NCBI RefSeq assembly: GCF_003286085.1
Contig: NW_020825350.1
Span: 682,001 to 746,000, forward strand
Source of the DNA: Drosophila persimilis
Lineage: Eukaryota > Arthropoda > Insecta > Diptera > Drosophilidae
DNA length: 64,000 bases
Direction: 5' to 3'
Part shown: one piece after another, positions 35,401 to 45,329 of the stretch
Layout of the letters: each line of letters starts with the position of its first letter
Numbering within the stretch: position 1 is the stretch's first letter
Translations under genes and position numbers: made by a program
The notes under the pieces: model-generated
Told to the model about the DNA's origin: nothing
Database searches by the model: none
What the model saw: the letters and a program-made list of their open reading frames with translations, nothing else

Positions 35401-36487
35401 TCGCTCTTCATTTCTTTTGGCTTTTGACTGCCGCGATTATGCAATACATTTGTGAAAACTTCCAATCCAATTCAAAACGGAAACCACACAGCCCAATCTG
35501 GGCGGGCTCAATGAACCTTGGCACTTGCATAAGCTGGTGGGGCGGGGATTCACCCAATTGTCAGAGTTCTTGAACAATTAAGTCTGAATTGCGGATCTAT
35601 TGCGGATAGTTCCAATCTTTCAATTCTTATCCTATCTGTTGTTGGTCCTTAAACTCGGAACTCTCTTTTAACCCTATGATTTTGACTCTTTCCCACATAC
35701 TGATCGCTAATGTATTCATCCGCAGGCACCAAGTTGGATCTGAAGTCCCAGGCCAGTGGCAGCAACAGTGGTGCCTCAGGACAGCGGCGTTCCAGTGGCT
35801 ACGATCACTATCCCGATCACATTCCGGCCGCCCCTGAAAGTCAGGCCCTAAAGGAGGCCCAAAACAAGTACCGTCTGCTGGAGGCTGATTACAAGACGCT
35901 TCACGATAAGCGACTCCAAGATGTAAGACCCACATAAATATTTACCCTTCATCTAATCCTCAAACTGATCTGTTCTAGTTGAAGACCCTCCAGAGTGCTC
36001 ATGAGAGGGAGCTGGCCACCTGCAATGAGACCGTGCGAATCCTCAAGCAGCGCCTGAACGAGCGGGAGGAGGCCTTTGCCACCCAGAAACGGCGGAAGGT
36101 GCCCGTCGACTACTATGCGCTCAAGGCCAAGGTATACCCAACAGACACCATCTTAGCCCGAACCCAGAATCAGAACCAGAAACAGACCCAAATCCAAGAC
36201 CAAACCCAGAAAGATAATCAAGACAAACAGTCGAACAAAATTTCGTTAGATTCAAGACCACATCGAGGTTTGATTGATACTTTCAACTTTAAATCACTCT
36301 TAAATCAACTTTAAATCAACTAATTTGGATCTGTGTTAACGTGGGTGTGTGTTTTTTACAGGTGTCGCTGCTGGAGCGCCGGCACTCGGAGCGGGAGGAC
36401 CGACTGCACATGCTGGTGGAGGCGCTCAGCAAGGGACGGCTCAACGGGGCGCTCGAGGATCTAATGCAGGATAACAATAACAAATAG
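11478..36487 (+). CDS. Cep162: CEP162-like centrosomal coiled-coil protein
   Basis: Seven coding exons: 11478-12284, 32184-32838, 32905-33118, 33209-33861, 35726-35922, 35979-36131 and 36362-36487, giving 934 aa. Every junction has GT/AG and matching phase. Exon 1 codes for an acidic, Ser-rich N-terminus; exons 2-7 are coiled coil. The match to animal CEP162 is best at [16 protein letters not shown], followed by the coiled-coil block with [10 protein letters not shown], and at the C-terminus ([20 protein letters not shown]). CEP162 binds microtubules at the distal centriole and promotes transition-zone assembly in cilia. An upstream in-frame TTG at 11424 is not a start; the ATG at 11478 is. 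The protein is shorter than vertebrate CEP162 and has a Gln/Ser/Thr-rich insert coded by 33300-33660. Assignment to CEP162 rests on family memory only. Confidence 0.8.
12837..14345 (-). CDS. Secreted M14 metallocarboxypeptidase, B-type (gene A)
   Basis: Three exons: 14345-13907, 13833-13680 and 13599-12837, giving 451 aa. A signal peptide (first ~28 residues, Leu-rich) and an activation propeptide precede the peptidase domain. Zinc ligands are His216, Glu219 (HARE) and His341 (YHSYGQ). The substrate-binding Arg (RLWRKN) and NRNF are present, and the general base is Glu416 (TVELRD). The S1' residue in GGSDDW is Asp400, as in carboxypeptidase B, so I infer cleavage of C-terminal Lys/Arg. The usual Tyr248 position appears to be Gly. 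The enzyme is probably a secreted, trypsin-activated digestive or extracellular peptidase. It belongs to the minus-strand nest; D. melanogaster CG3097-type genes are likely relatives, from memory. Confidence 0.9.
15932..15985. repeat. TCCCAC hexamer minisatellite
   Basis: About nine units of CCCACT/CCACTG, imperfect, between genes A and B. Confidence 0.8.
16196..16271. repeat. GTGC tetramer microsatellite
   Basis: Imperfect GTGC/GTAC repeat with interruptions. It could form alternating purine-pyrimidine DNA. Confidence 0.8.
16582..16640. repeat. CAG (opa) trinucleotide repeat
   Basis: A run of CAG/CAC triplets, typical opa repeat of Drosophila. It is not part of a supported reading frame. 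Confidence 0.8.
18556..18592. repeat. CT dinucleotide repeat followed by CG/GC run
   Basis: About eleven CT units run into GCGCGCGC. GA/CT tracts are possible GAGA-factor sites, but no promoter is otherwise seen. Confidence 0.7.
20057..21928 (-). CDS. Catalytically dead M14 carboxypeptidase homologue (gene B)
   Basis: Exons: 1a 21928-21550, 2 21470-21107 and 3 20825-20057, giving 503 aa. Phases match those of gene A, although the exon 1a donor (GTAGCT) is weak. A signal peptide (M-T-M-A-M-T-I-L-L start), propeptide and full-length peptidase fold are present, yet the catalytic set is gone. HARE reads QARD at 266-269 (His to Gln, Glu to Asp), the third zinc His (YHSYGQ) is Gly (SLGGYGQ), RLWRKN reads RLWTKN, NRNF reads DRNF, and the base in VELRD is Phe (VFLKD). 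Fold residues such as NPDGYQYS and the loop cysteines stay. The frame is open throughout, so I infer a maintained pseudoenzyme rather than a decaying gene, perhaps a binding protein or inhibitor. An upstream in-frame ATG at 22042 is an alternative start. A second first exon lies at 22443-22824. Confidence 0.82.
22443..22824 (-). CDS. Alternative first exon of gene B
   Basis: An exon of 382 nt starting with ATG at 22824 and ending TTTG before a GTGAGT donor, the same phase as exon 1a. It codes for a signal peptide ([15 protein letters not shown]...) and a propeptide start ending in EKFG. The core Y-R-G-W-Q-L-W-K-L resembles Y-Y-G-H-Q-L-W-K-L of exon 1a, and both end in a Phe-Gly block spliced onto the [10 protein letters not shown] start of exon 2. 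With exons 2 and 3 it gives 504 aa. Alternatively it is an orphan exon of a lost gene, but the phase and the good donor favour alternative promoter use. Confidence 0.65.
22825..24018. other. Spacer between genes B and C
   Basis: It holds the presumed promoter of exon 1b and the 3' region of gene C. A/T-rich TATA- and ATACAT-like runs lie at about 23310-23420. No coding sequence is seen. Confidence 0.5.
24019..28216 (-). CDS. M14 carboxypeptidase with giant acidic N-terminal region (gene C)
   Basis: Five exons: 28216-25972, 25891-25703, 25151-25010, 24935-24410 and 24312-24019, giving 1131 aa. GT/AG and phase hold at every junction. A signal anchor or peptide ([18 protein letters not shown]) is followed by roughly 670 residues of low-complexity acidic sequence (Glu, Pro, Gln, Val, Ala). 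Then come the propeptide ([23 protein letters not shown]) and the peptidase. Zinc ligands His877 and Glu880 (HARE) and a His in FHSYGQ are present, as are NRNF, the base Glu in YTIEMGD, and B-type Asp in GGSDDW. The enzyme should be active on C-terminal Lys/Arg. The start at 28216 is chosen because a TATA box lies 57-64 bp upstream; the ATGs at 28252 and 28309 would precede the likely start of transcription. D. melanogaster CG3108 may be the orthologue, from memory. Confidence 0.87.
25994..28000 (-). repeat. Acidic low-complexity coding segment
   Basis: The first exon of gene C codes for irregular repeats of Glu-Pro, Glu-Ala and Gln-Pro, for example EAEAEAEA at about 27700 and [14 protein letters not shown] at about 27810. 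The antisense strand looks open for long stretches because of this composition. Confidence 0.8.
28273..28280 (-). promoter_or_regulatory. TATA box of gene C
   Basis: TATAAAAG on the minus strand, followed about 35 bp downstream by TCATTA (A at 28245), a fair initiator. The ATG at 28216 then gives a 5' UTR of about 30 nt. Confidence 0.7.
29762..29826. repeat. CTCCTCTGCTCCTCTA minisatellite
   Basis: About seven imperfect units of CTCCTCTR, pyrimidine-only on the plus strand apart from single G/A positions. Confidence 0.75.
30897..31131 (+). promoter_or_regulatory. Possible alternative untranslated first exon of Cep162-like gene
   Basis: A GC-richer patch with GGCAACAGC repeats ends in GGCAG at 31131, followed by a good donor GTAAGC. 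Splicing to the acceptor at 32183 would put the ATG at the first base of exon 2 as the start codon. This is inference from one donor and the position of the ATG. Confidence 0.35.
31282..31336. repeat. GTT/GCT trinucleotide repeat
   Basis: A run of TTG then CTG triplets in the intron (opa type, reverse orientation). Confidence 0.75.
33862..35725 (+). other. Intron 4 of the Cep162-like gene
   Basis: Donor GTAATT, acceptor ATCCGCAG, phase 1, 1,864 bp. It contains CAG/CAA repeats at about 35276-35330 and TCCCAC repeats at about 34320-34360. No coding sequence is seen. Confidence 0.7.
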
Positions 36488-37800
36488 ATATTAGAAGTAG
36501 CCTCTCGTTTTGGGAATCAATGTGAAACTAAATATTTAATAATCTCGAGCCAATCTATATGAGATAGGTTGAAGGATATGAAAGGAACGTTTTTATTTAG
36601 AGAGATAAATAATTAGCTATTTGCCATGTTCAATGAGTCGTCCGACAAGCCAGCCAAATTGTCCAGAGTCCGTCTAAAACAAAAATATAGGATTACGATC
36701 AACAACCATTTTAGCCAGAATGGGTGGAGGGACGGGGCTTACGGGGACCAGGCCCAGAACTGGGGATAGATTGCAGCTGAAAACGATCTTTAACTGATGA
36801 TTCAATCAACTCAAATTGAATGGAACCAAGTTCTTCTGGAATTCAGAGCCCAACTGATCAAAATCTTGGACTAAATTAAGTGTGTTCAAAACAGAAAACA
36901 ATAAAGCATAATGATAAATGATAAATGATCAGCTGGCCAACAGTTTATATAGACTTAAGAAGTTCCCATAACCTGGAAAACCCTTCCAGCAGCTGCAATC
37001 TAGCGCAGATATTTATACGTGTAATATCTGTCTGGGCCCCTGTCCTCTTTCTTCAGAGAATTTCAAAGAGAATAAAAGATCTTTAACATATAAATTATTG
37101 TATTGTAGTTCTTAGAGCAGACAAGAATAGTAATTTTAAATGTCAGTGTTTGAAAGTAGAAATTGAATTGTTCAAAGGAATACACACACACACACACCAC
37201 GCACTCACACGCCATAAGAAGGAAAGAGACAGGCACAGAGACGCATGAAAAAGAAAGAGACAACCAGATGGTCCATAAAAGAGACCGACACCGTGGCTCA
37301 TGAAATGAACAGTGCAGAGAGATGCGCCGCGAAAGTTGTACTAGCATAAGAACCAAATTATTGTACATAGAATACTCGCACCGAAATGGAAGCGATCGAA
37401 ATTTGAATATTATATATTTGATTTGTATACCAAAGAAAAGAGTGGGGGACTAAGACAGTGAAACAACATTTACAACAACGTTTTACCAATGTGCAACAGT
37501 CGATTTTTTTTGTACCTAACCCATCTATTGTGTTTTTAAGGAACTTCTAGAGTTATTCATAGAGAACTTTGAAAAAGTTGATAAAAACGAAGCAGAACTA
37601 GACCCCAAAGACACAAGAAAACAATCCCCAGGAAAATTCGAGCCAGTACTCGAAAAAGGAAAACGAAAAAACCCATAAGTAGAAATACCAAAAAAATACA
37701 AATTCACAGTATTCCGAAATACAGCAATCGAAAAAGCCAAAGATGTGTTTTCTCTTCTCTCGCTTCTACCTTTACCTACCTCGCTTTACTACTACCATTC
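36488..37800 (+). other. 3' UTR and downstream of the Cep162-like gene
   Basis: AATAAA at 36900-36905 and again at 37071-37076 are candidate polyadenylation signals after the stop at 36487. An open A-rich patch at about 37541-37677 (+) reads like a Lys/Glu-rich peptide but has no start or family match. Confidence 0.5.
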
Positions 37801-37839
37801 GATAATATTCCAAAAGACAACCATTTGCAGGAGCCCGCC

Positions 37840-38345
37840 CGCCTAGCCTGAAAGGTCCATGGTCTTCATCAAGGAGAATAGGGTGTCCGCCAAGTGCATC
37901 GATTGGGACCTGCTGCACTCGTTCGCACCTGCATGAGATTCACGAAGGACTACCTACCGACCGCTGAGAAAGAGAGCACGAATTTCCATCTGAGCGAAAG
38001 CAGCGAAGTCGAAACGCAAGGTCATTCATTGTAGTAATGTCCTTGTTTGCTCCAAGGATTAATGCACAAATGGGTTCGCCTATGGTTAACGGAGTGCTGC
38101 GTTCGCAAGAAGCAGCAGGAGGAGCAGGAGGGCCCCTTCGCAAGGTGACCCCGGAGAAGGCCAAGGAGCGCGTAAAGGAATGTGAGCGCAGGAAGGTGGC
38201 GTAGCAGCAGCAGGAGAGCGCTCGCTTTCGTAGCCAGCCCAAAGAAGCGTACCAGCTGAGGGAGCAGAGCATGAAGATGTCCGAGGGTGCGGGTGCCTGG
38301 ATGGAGAACATCGAGGAGCGTCCCATGCCCCTGAACTAGGGGTTC
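37840..38345 (+). pseudogene. Decayed coding sequence, unidentified
   Basis: GC-rich sequence with codon-like character sits in A/T-rich surroundings. On the plus strand there are Lys/Glu/Gln-rich stretches (for example LRKVTPEKAKERVKECERR near 38140-38200, then a TAG, then REQSMKMSEGAGAWMENIEE near 38255-38315) broken by stops and shifts. I do not recognise the family. It may be the relic of a gene or a duplicated exon. Confidence 0.45.
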
Positions 38346-39059
38346 GACACGCTGCGTGGCACTGTTTCGTATATCGACGTAAATGGGTCTCTAATGTTTA
38401 TCCTTCGACAGATGCTCGGGACTTTTAGGAATTCCTAACACAGCCTTCCTATCCTTAGATAGTAGGTTGATATCTTTTGATATCGCTTAGTGTTAATGTG
38501 TGTGTGTGTGTAGGAAGATGGGTTGCTTACGGCACATAAACCGTCTTCAGTTTGGTCGTTGCAACTAGAACTTGAACCAGTTGGACTGCGGAGTGGGTAT
38601 CCTACGATGCGTAAAGGAGGGTCTGAAAACACGGCGACAGCCTCTGATGATTGCGATGGAAGATGAGTGACAGACAGTTGTGGTACTGTTTCTGATGCTG
38701 ACTTTATTGATAAAATTGATTCTTATTTATAGGTAACAAAAGGTACAAAAAGTGTTGAGTCTGTACAAATATGTATATGTTTATGTATTATGGATAAGTT
38801 CGTTGTCTGGTGGGAAACTACGTCATTTTGATGATCAAAAATTGAACCGATGCATCCATCTGGATGGAAAACAAACTAAGTTTCCATTAATAAAACAAGT
38901 GCTGTTTGCATTTTTCTACAATTACAGTATACACGTATGTTTTTGAAAATAGCGCGAATTATTATTAGCCAGGAATGTCATTGTGTGGCTATCTTATGGA
39001 ATTAGTGGAAATGGGAAAATTGTAAAAGAAGGAAGAATTAAACTGTAGACTCTTTTCAA

Positions 39060-39570
39060 GCAAAGAAAGCTGCTTTTATAGCTAATTATGACCATTTGTT
39101 CGATATTGCACACGCAGATGCCATGTCGAAGATGCAAACTGAAGAGGACAAGAGATTTCTTGAACTGAAGCGCCAGAACCAAAGACCAAGGCATGTTGCT
39201 GGACAAGACACAGTCTCGGTGAAAAAAGCTCAACGAAAATCCGAGCGAAGGACCAAGTCCGAAGCAAAAGTCCCAAGACCAAGAGAAAAGAGGGTGCGAC
39301 AGTCATTACAGAGATCGTTTCATTCAATGCCGATATTAAGAATATCATCATTAGCTGTTGAACCTCTAAATCTGGACTTTCAATTTGTATGCGAAATAAT
39401 AATATATATATGTATTATTAAAGAAGTTGATCCGAATATTGCAAGCGTTTTTCTAAAAAAAATGCACTTGCATTGTGTGACGACAAAGTTACTTTCATGG
39501 AGGAACGAGAAATGATGGAGCAATATATTTCCCAAGGTTTTGTAGCTGAAGATTCTTCAGAATGCAAGTA
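39060..39570 (+). pseudogene. Relic of a transposon-associated protein
   Basis: A frame at 39096-39515 starts FDIAHADAMSKM..EEDK.FLEL, which I recall from a repeated protein family scattered in insect genomes. Another frame after 39460 continues in similar style. Stops and shifts are present and there is no promoter. The identification is from memory and weak. Confidence 0.35.
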
Positions 39571-39612
39571 ATAAAGACTATCAAAATGCTCTAATGTGGT
39601 TGTGAACGTTGT

Positions 39613-40701
39613 GAGTTGCTGCGGACACCGCAACTCTACAGTTATACCCGATACTAAGTCAGTATGGCTCTCCTCCGGCAGACGCCGCTAATATTTAACG
39701 ACACGACAAAGAGTGCGTGCGAGAGAGACAGAAAATCAGTCTGAGCGTGACGTCGGGCGCTGCGTAGCCAGTGCAAATTGATTTGTTCCCTTTGGCTATA
39801 AAAATTATCTGATCTGATAAAGATTCAGCAATCTGATAGATATGGTCATTATCTATAATTCTGCGTTTTTAGTTTTCTCGAATCTGCAATATTGTCGATG
39901 CAACAGACTTTCGTTCTTTGTGTGGGCGGAAGGGGGTGGGGCGAAATTTTGAGATATACGTTTTATAGTGACATCTTAAAGGAGTATGTGTACCAAATTT
40001 GGTTACTCTAGCCTTAATAGTCTCTGAGATTTGTGGATGCCTCAGATTTTCGTCCTTTGCGGGGGCGGAAGGGGGTGTGACGAAATTTTGACACAAAATG
40101 GTCAAGGTCCGATAAGACAGGAGTGTAGATACCAAATTTGGTTGCTCTGGCTCTTATAGGTTCTGAGATCCTTGAACTCATATTTTGCAATTGACAAAAC
40201 CGACCATGAAACCTGTGTGTTAGAGTGAGACAGAGCGAGAAAGAGTGAAATTGTTTTCTTGATTCTGGCTATAATAATTATACGATCTGGTTCAGATTTT
40301 GCACTCTAGAAGATTTAATCATCTTCTACGATTCTGCGTTTTTAGTTTTCTCGTATCGTCGATACGTGGATGCCACAGATTTTCGCCCTTTGTGGGGGCG
40401 GAAGTGGGCGGGACAAAGTTTTGAAATATTTTTGTAGCAGTGACATATCACAGAAGTCTGGATCCAAAACATCGTTGCTCTGGCTCTTATAATCTTTGAG
40501 CACTAGGCGCTGAAGGGGACGGACAGACGGACGGACGGACAGACGGACAGACAGACATGGCTCAATCGACTCGGCTATTGATGCTGATCAAGAATATATA
40601 TACTTTATAGGGTCGGAAACGATTCCTTCTGGACGTTACACACATCCATTTTCACCACAAATCTAATATACCCCAATACTCATTTTGAGTATCGGGTATA
40701 A
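39613..40701 (-). mobile_element. DINE-1-like (helentron-type) non-autonomous element
   Basis: Terminal inverted repeats TTATACCCGATACT (39642-39655) and AGTATCGGGTATAA (40688-40701) enclose 1,060 bp. Just outside the left repeat is a hairpin, GAGTTGC-10 nt-GCAACTC (39613-39636), as at the 3' end of Helitron/DINE-1 elements, so the element is read on the minus strand. A GACG/GACA run at about 40515-40557 is the (GTCY)n microsatellite of DINE-1 on the other strand. The interior holds two related halves (about 39720-40010 and 40210-40500). There is no coding sequence. The family name is from memory. Confidence 0.7.
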
Positions 40702-42575
40702 AAATGCAATCCATCAGAGCATTATATAATAAAACTGCCATAGGAACCATTGGCCAAATACATTTCAACTTTGACTTCAAGTCGGCACCTCTAAACGTTG
40801 TCGAATCGGGCTTAAACTTTATATTTTATTGTTTTTTACTAAAACGAACATTTTTAGACCCTGAGTCCTTTGATTCCGGCCCTTTTTTGTTCGCCCATAA
40901 TAATAAGCGCAAGCCTAATTTTACTGACATATTAATGTACCTACCATAAGATTATAAGGAAATACATGACTCATTTAAACTCAATGAAAGGGCCCAAAAA
41001 TCCTAGGAGAAAAACTGTGAAACAAAATACATTTTTGCTATACCGTTTATAAGAAAAAGATATATGGTATGGTAATTCTAAGTTATTAAGTAAGTCCGTA
41101 TTGTACTTTTTTTGAGGTCCATTCGGGAGTAGTTCGAGAACAAATCGGGATTTGCTTGCTATAGAAATGGGCTTGGTATAAATATTTTATGTTCTTATTT
41201 CGATTGTTTGTGACTTGGATATATTTTCTAAGTTGCAAACGAACTGAAGGTAAGTCCAAAACGTATCTAAAGTAATACCGAATGTACACGAAATGTCCTA
41301 AAACGGATAAATAACGTACCTGAAATGAGTTAAATCACTTAATATAGAGCCGGCGAAAATGGAGTCGAGATTGAGCGGTATGTTTAAGTTTTTCTGCAGT
41401 TAATCTTTGATCTTAAATAATCCTTCCTGCATGTACAAATGGGAAAGAGTTCTTTGAATCGCTCCTGAACGGGAGCTGTCCGGAGCCGTGGTGCTTCAAT
41501 CGCAGGTTGAGTCCTCGCCCGAATCAAGCCCGAATTCTCGTTCACTCTCGATTTGATTCTCTGGTAGAGACAATGACAATGAGCATGCAATACAATAATT
41601 TGCTGGTTTTTTGCTTCGCCCTTTGCCTGAAAATATTTATTTGTGTGTGTGCGCACGTTTTCTTTCTTTTTAGCAGTGCAAAAGAAAAGCCGAATGTGAT
41701 CATTATCATATACCAGAAACATGGAAAAAGAACTTGCTGATTTTAGCCCGCTATGATCGGACTCGGTTTTTGCGGACTCGGGCTGATTCGAATCTGACTG
41801 AAGGGCAGGATTCGGATAATAATCGAAAGCATTAAAGAGGCATGGATTCATGAAGGGCTCTAGTATACACTCTATTGGATATAACCATTTTGTTAAACTC
41901 TCGCCGCAAAACCAGCTCCCCCACGATATTCCAATATAAAAGAAAATTATTGTTGCAAATGTATTTTTTGATAATACGTATATTCGAGTACAATATTTTT
42001 GGATATTTAGATTATGCATACGGATGGATGGATAACTACCGATGGCTCGGGCGATCCCCACAAACAAAAATCATCGTCATCATATGTGCTTCTTGTATCG
42101 TGCATTTAGCAAAGGTTTACATACTTATATATTCAATATCGATTGATATCCGTTAGAGGTAAGAGTAGAAGTTGCATACATATATAGATATGGCTAGACG
42201 AGTAAGAGAAGAAGCTGCTCAAAACTTTCCGCTCTATGTTATGACAATACGATCCCAAACAACAGCAACATTTAACTGGCTAAGATAACAGTGATTATGG
42301 TTACACTATGTACTAAAATACAATTGGCCAATATGTAATCGATGAAACGGAAACAACTTTGTTTTAGTTAACAACTTATAGACACCTAACTAGCGATATT
42401 AGATGGGTTTCTTCAGCTGCACTGCCGAATGTCCGGTGTCCGGTGGAGAGTGCTGCGCCTCCAATCATGGGTCCAAGTCCAGGCGGCTGTCTCCAGATTT
42501 CTGTCCTTCCTTCGGCTCCGAGGCCAGCCGAAGCCTGGTGACCCACACAACCGCTCTCTACTCGTCAATCCAATC
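40702..42575. other. A/T-rich region, no supported gene
   Basis: Open frames at 40704-40949 (+) and 41384-42067 (-) lack starts, splice sites and family matches. The sequence around 41440-41850 has a repeat-like look (paired CGGACTCGGGCT motifs) and may be an old transposon. Confidence 0.4.
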
Positions 42576-42606
42576 GACTGCCACCCACGCGAGAGGAGTC
42601 CTGGGT

Positions 42607-42614
42607 CTTTTATA
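42607..42614 (-). promoter_or_regulatory. Possible minus-strand TATA box
   Basis: GGCTATAAAAG on the minus strand, with GGCAGTC (initiator-like, A at 42579) 30-odd bp downstream. The next minus-strand ATG gives a frame of only about 30 codons, so the transcript, if any, is unknown. It faces away from the secreted-protein gene at 43343. Confidence 0.35.
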
Positions 42615-43219
42615 GCCAGAGTGTTTGCTTGGTCACAGTTGCTCCGGCTGTACACAATTTTACGGCCAGATGCCCATCTAAGTACTGGATATATGGCCAT
42701 TCATTGAGTTAGCTTCTTTGCCAGCCACATTGTTCATTGCGTTCTAATTTGATTTTGATTGAATTGAAGTTATCGCAATTGTGCACTCTGCAAAGCAGGA
42801 GCTGGGGTAGGAATGGATGTATAGATACAGCATTTGACGTCATGTTTGCTTGAAGACCACTATAGTCGTAGTAAATAGAATTTTATCTTTTCATGTATAT
42901 GGTTTTGTGCCTCTACATAGCAGTCGTATCCACGACAAAGATGCCAGTGACGTCAGAAGCAATCGAAGGACTCGCAATTTCATTCATGAAAATTGGAACA
43001 GGAGCAACGCATTAGGCTCACTTGAGTGGAGTCCACGCGTCTGCGCCACACCGAAGTGTGGTGGCGCAGTGGTGCACATGTGCGATAAGCGAAATTCAAT
43101 CAATCAAGAGAAAATTGAAGCTCATCGAGCAGGAAGTGTCGCATCAAATGCGTGGGCTTTGGTGCGGCCACGGGTTCCACACCAGTAGTGCCCAGCACAC
43201 AGAGTCGAGGATGGTTTGC

Positions 43220-43254
43220 TATAAAAGCGGAGACCTTCTACTGGTGAATTCAGT
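43220..43254 (+). promoter_or_regulatory. TATA/Inr core promoter of the octad-repeat gene
   Basis: TATAAAAG at 43220-43227 and TTCAGT initiator with A at 43252, 32 bp apart, the classic Drosophila spacing. The 5' UTR would be about 91 nt to the ATG at 43343. Confidence 0.8.
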
Positions 43255-43342
43255 CAAGTTCTGAAGACTGCTGGTGCAACAGCAACGAACCAACTCATCG
43301 ATTAATATCCAGTACCTGAACCGAATCTCTGACCCATCTGCA

Positions 43343-45329
43343 ATGGTAGTGCAAGCTAGGAGGTTGAGGCTAAGCGCCCTTTTCCTGCTGATCCAGCTTG
43401 GCTGCTTAAACTTGGCCCTTGCCAACAGCAGATATTTCTGCAGTGGAAGTGACCGTGATCCATCCGTCTGCAGCAGCCGCCAGTGGGATGCCCGAAGTCT
43501 GGGGGAATACGATGAGCGCCTGGTGTACAGACAAGCCCCGGAGCGCAGCGAGCAACACACCCAAAGGAGAGTCCCTGTGCAGTCCGCGGCCCGTGACGAT
43601 CGTCGGGACGAGCGGCGCGAAGAGACGAAAGTCCGGTTGGAGGCTGACCGAGAGAGTCTCTCGCGAGTCTTGCGGCAGGAGGTGCCCTTCATCAATCGGG
43701 AATCGAAACGAGTGGAGGATAGGACCCGGGATGTTCGAGAACTAGTTGAAAGCCAGAAGCGTGAGGTTCGTGAGGAAAGGGCAGTGCGGCAGGAGGAACG
43801 TGAACGGTCGGTAGAACGAGAAGTTTCCAGACGCGATCACCGTGCGGAACGCGATCGCGCCGAAGGAAGGCGATTGGATGCATCTAACGAGAGACAAGAT
43901 CGAGTCAGCTCTAGAAATGTAGAACGAGAGGTTTTAAGACGTGAAGATTCATCCGATAGCCGTCGCGATGCACGAGCTACCCGGGAGACCCTCCAACGGA
44001 CAGATATAGATGACTTACGGCGAGTTGAACGACAAAACTCACGAAGAATTAATCGGGAATCAGCACAGCGAGTAAACCGTGAATCCCAGCGTCTTGTGGA
44101 ACGAGACGATCTTCGAAGTTCGGAACAAGACTTAGCAAGGCTTCAGGAGCGAGAGTCTAATGAGCGTGATTTAGATAGGCGCTTCAAATTAAGCGGAGAG
44201 GAAAAAATAGTGGAGCGACGTGAGAAACAAGAGCTTTCACGAAGATCGGAACGTGACATGTCAAAACTTGGAGAACGCGAGGAGCGCGAGAGAGTCGATG
44301 TCAAACGCCAGGATACACGAGAGGACATGCGACTAGCGGAACGACATGAATCCCGACGAGTTCAGGTGCAGCGCGAAGAAGTCCGAAGTGAAGAACGAGA
44401 GGTATCTAGACGTGAAGACCGTGAAAACAGTCGCAGGGAGAACACACGGCGGGAGGAACGTGATGACATGCGTCGAGGGGTGCGGGAATCTTCCCGTCGA
44501 GTGGAGCGCGAAGAATTGCGTCAATCTAAAACAGATGAACGGGGCTTCCGAGCTAATGAAAGGCGAAGCATTGATCGAAGGGTAGAAACTGTTGACAGGG
44601 AGAGCAGGCGTCAGGTGGAAAGGGAAGACCTGCGTCTTATCGAACGAGATGTATCTCGTGGTCTGGAACGAGCCGTTCTCCGACAGGACGATCACGACTA
44701 TTCAAGGCGTGAAGAGCGTGAGCGAGTTGATGCTAGCCGATTGGCTGGTCATAGGGACGAGCGCGGAATAGATCGTGAAAACTTTCGACGAGTGGAACGA
44801 GGCGATTTTCGACGGGTCCAACATGACTCGTCAATACGTGAAGAACGTGAGCATCGCGAAGACCGCGAGGAAGCTCGTGACCATTCTGCAATTCGACGAT
44901 TGGATAGTCGCAGGGACGAACAACGTGTGGACCGCGATGAAGTCCGTAGAGAGGAAAATGAGCGGAATGATATGCGACGCGTGGATGGAAGTGATTTGGC
45001 TCGAGCAGAGCGGGATCTCTCCAGACGTGAGGCTGGTGAACGATTAGATCGTCGTGAGGTTCGTGAGTCCGTACGACGTGAGCAGCCTCTGTCCAGCCAA
45101 CAAGGGACCAAGGGCTGGTTGAGCTGCGGCAAGCGCGAGCTGCTGATGACCGGTCAGATCCTGCTGATGGCCGCGCTCTACAAAAAGTCGACCGTCAATG
45201 GCAAGGGACTCTCTGGTGTAGGGTAAGTGTTTGCTTCTGCCTGTTTTAGAGCTGGACTAATCAACTTCTATCTCCAGGAATGCTCTGGGTGAACAGATTC
45301 AGGGATATCTCCACATGATCGGTTGCTAA
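43343..45329 (+). CDS. Secreted Arg/Glu-rich octad-repeat protein
   Basis: Two exons, 43343-45222 and 45278-45329, with a 55-bp GTAAGT...CCAG intron; 643 aa. A signal peptide (about residues 1-28, LSALFLLIQLGCLNLALA) is followed by a short Cys-containing head (FCSGSD, VCSSRQW). About 500 residues follow of an imperfect 8-residue repeat, R-R-x-E-R-E/D-x-S/L, almost without hydrophobic residues. A conserved-looking tail has GWLSCGKRELLMTGQILLMAAL and ends YLHMIGC. It is probably a highly charged, extended or single-helix secreted structural protein (glue, eggshell or similar), possibly disulfide-linked by its terminal cysteines. I do not recognise the gene. A strong TATA/Inr suggests high, tissue-specific expression. 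Confidence 0.85.
43560..45080 (+). repeat. 24-bp coding tandem repeat (octad)
   Basis: Imperfect units such as CGT-CGA-GTG-GAG-CGC-GAA-GAA-TTG code for RRVEREEL and variants. Repeats differ at many third positions, so the array is old or under protein-level constraint. Confidence 0.75.

Noticed and set aside
41384-42067. 227-codon minus-strand frame
   Set aside because: No domain, promoter or splice support; composition like the surrounding A/T-rich DNA; maybe old transposon.
42403-42615. Cys-containing 70-codon frame beginning MGFFSCTAECPVSGGECC, at first sight metallothionein-like
   Set aside because: Cysteines occur only in the first 20 residues and in no known metallothionein pattern; the strand opposite carries the TATA motif, and no plus-strand promoter is seen.
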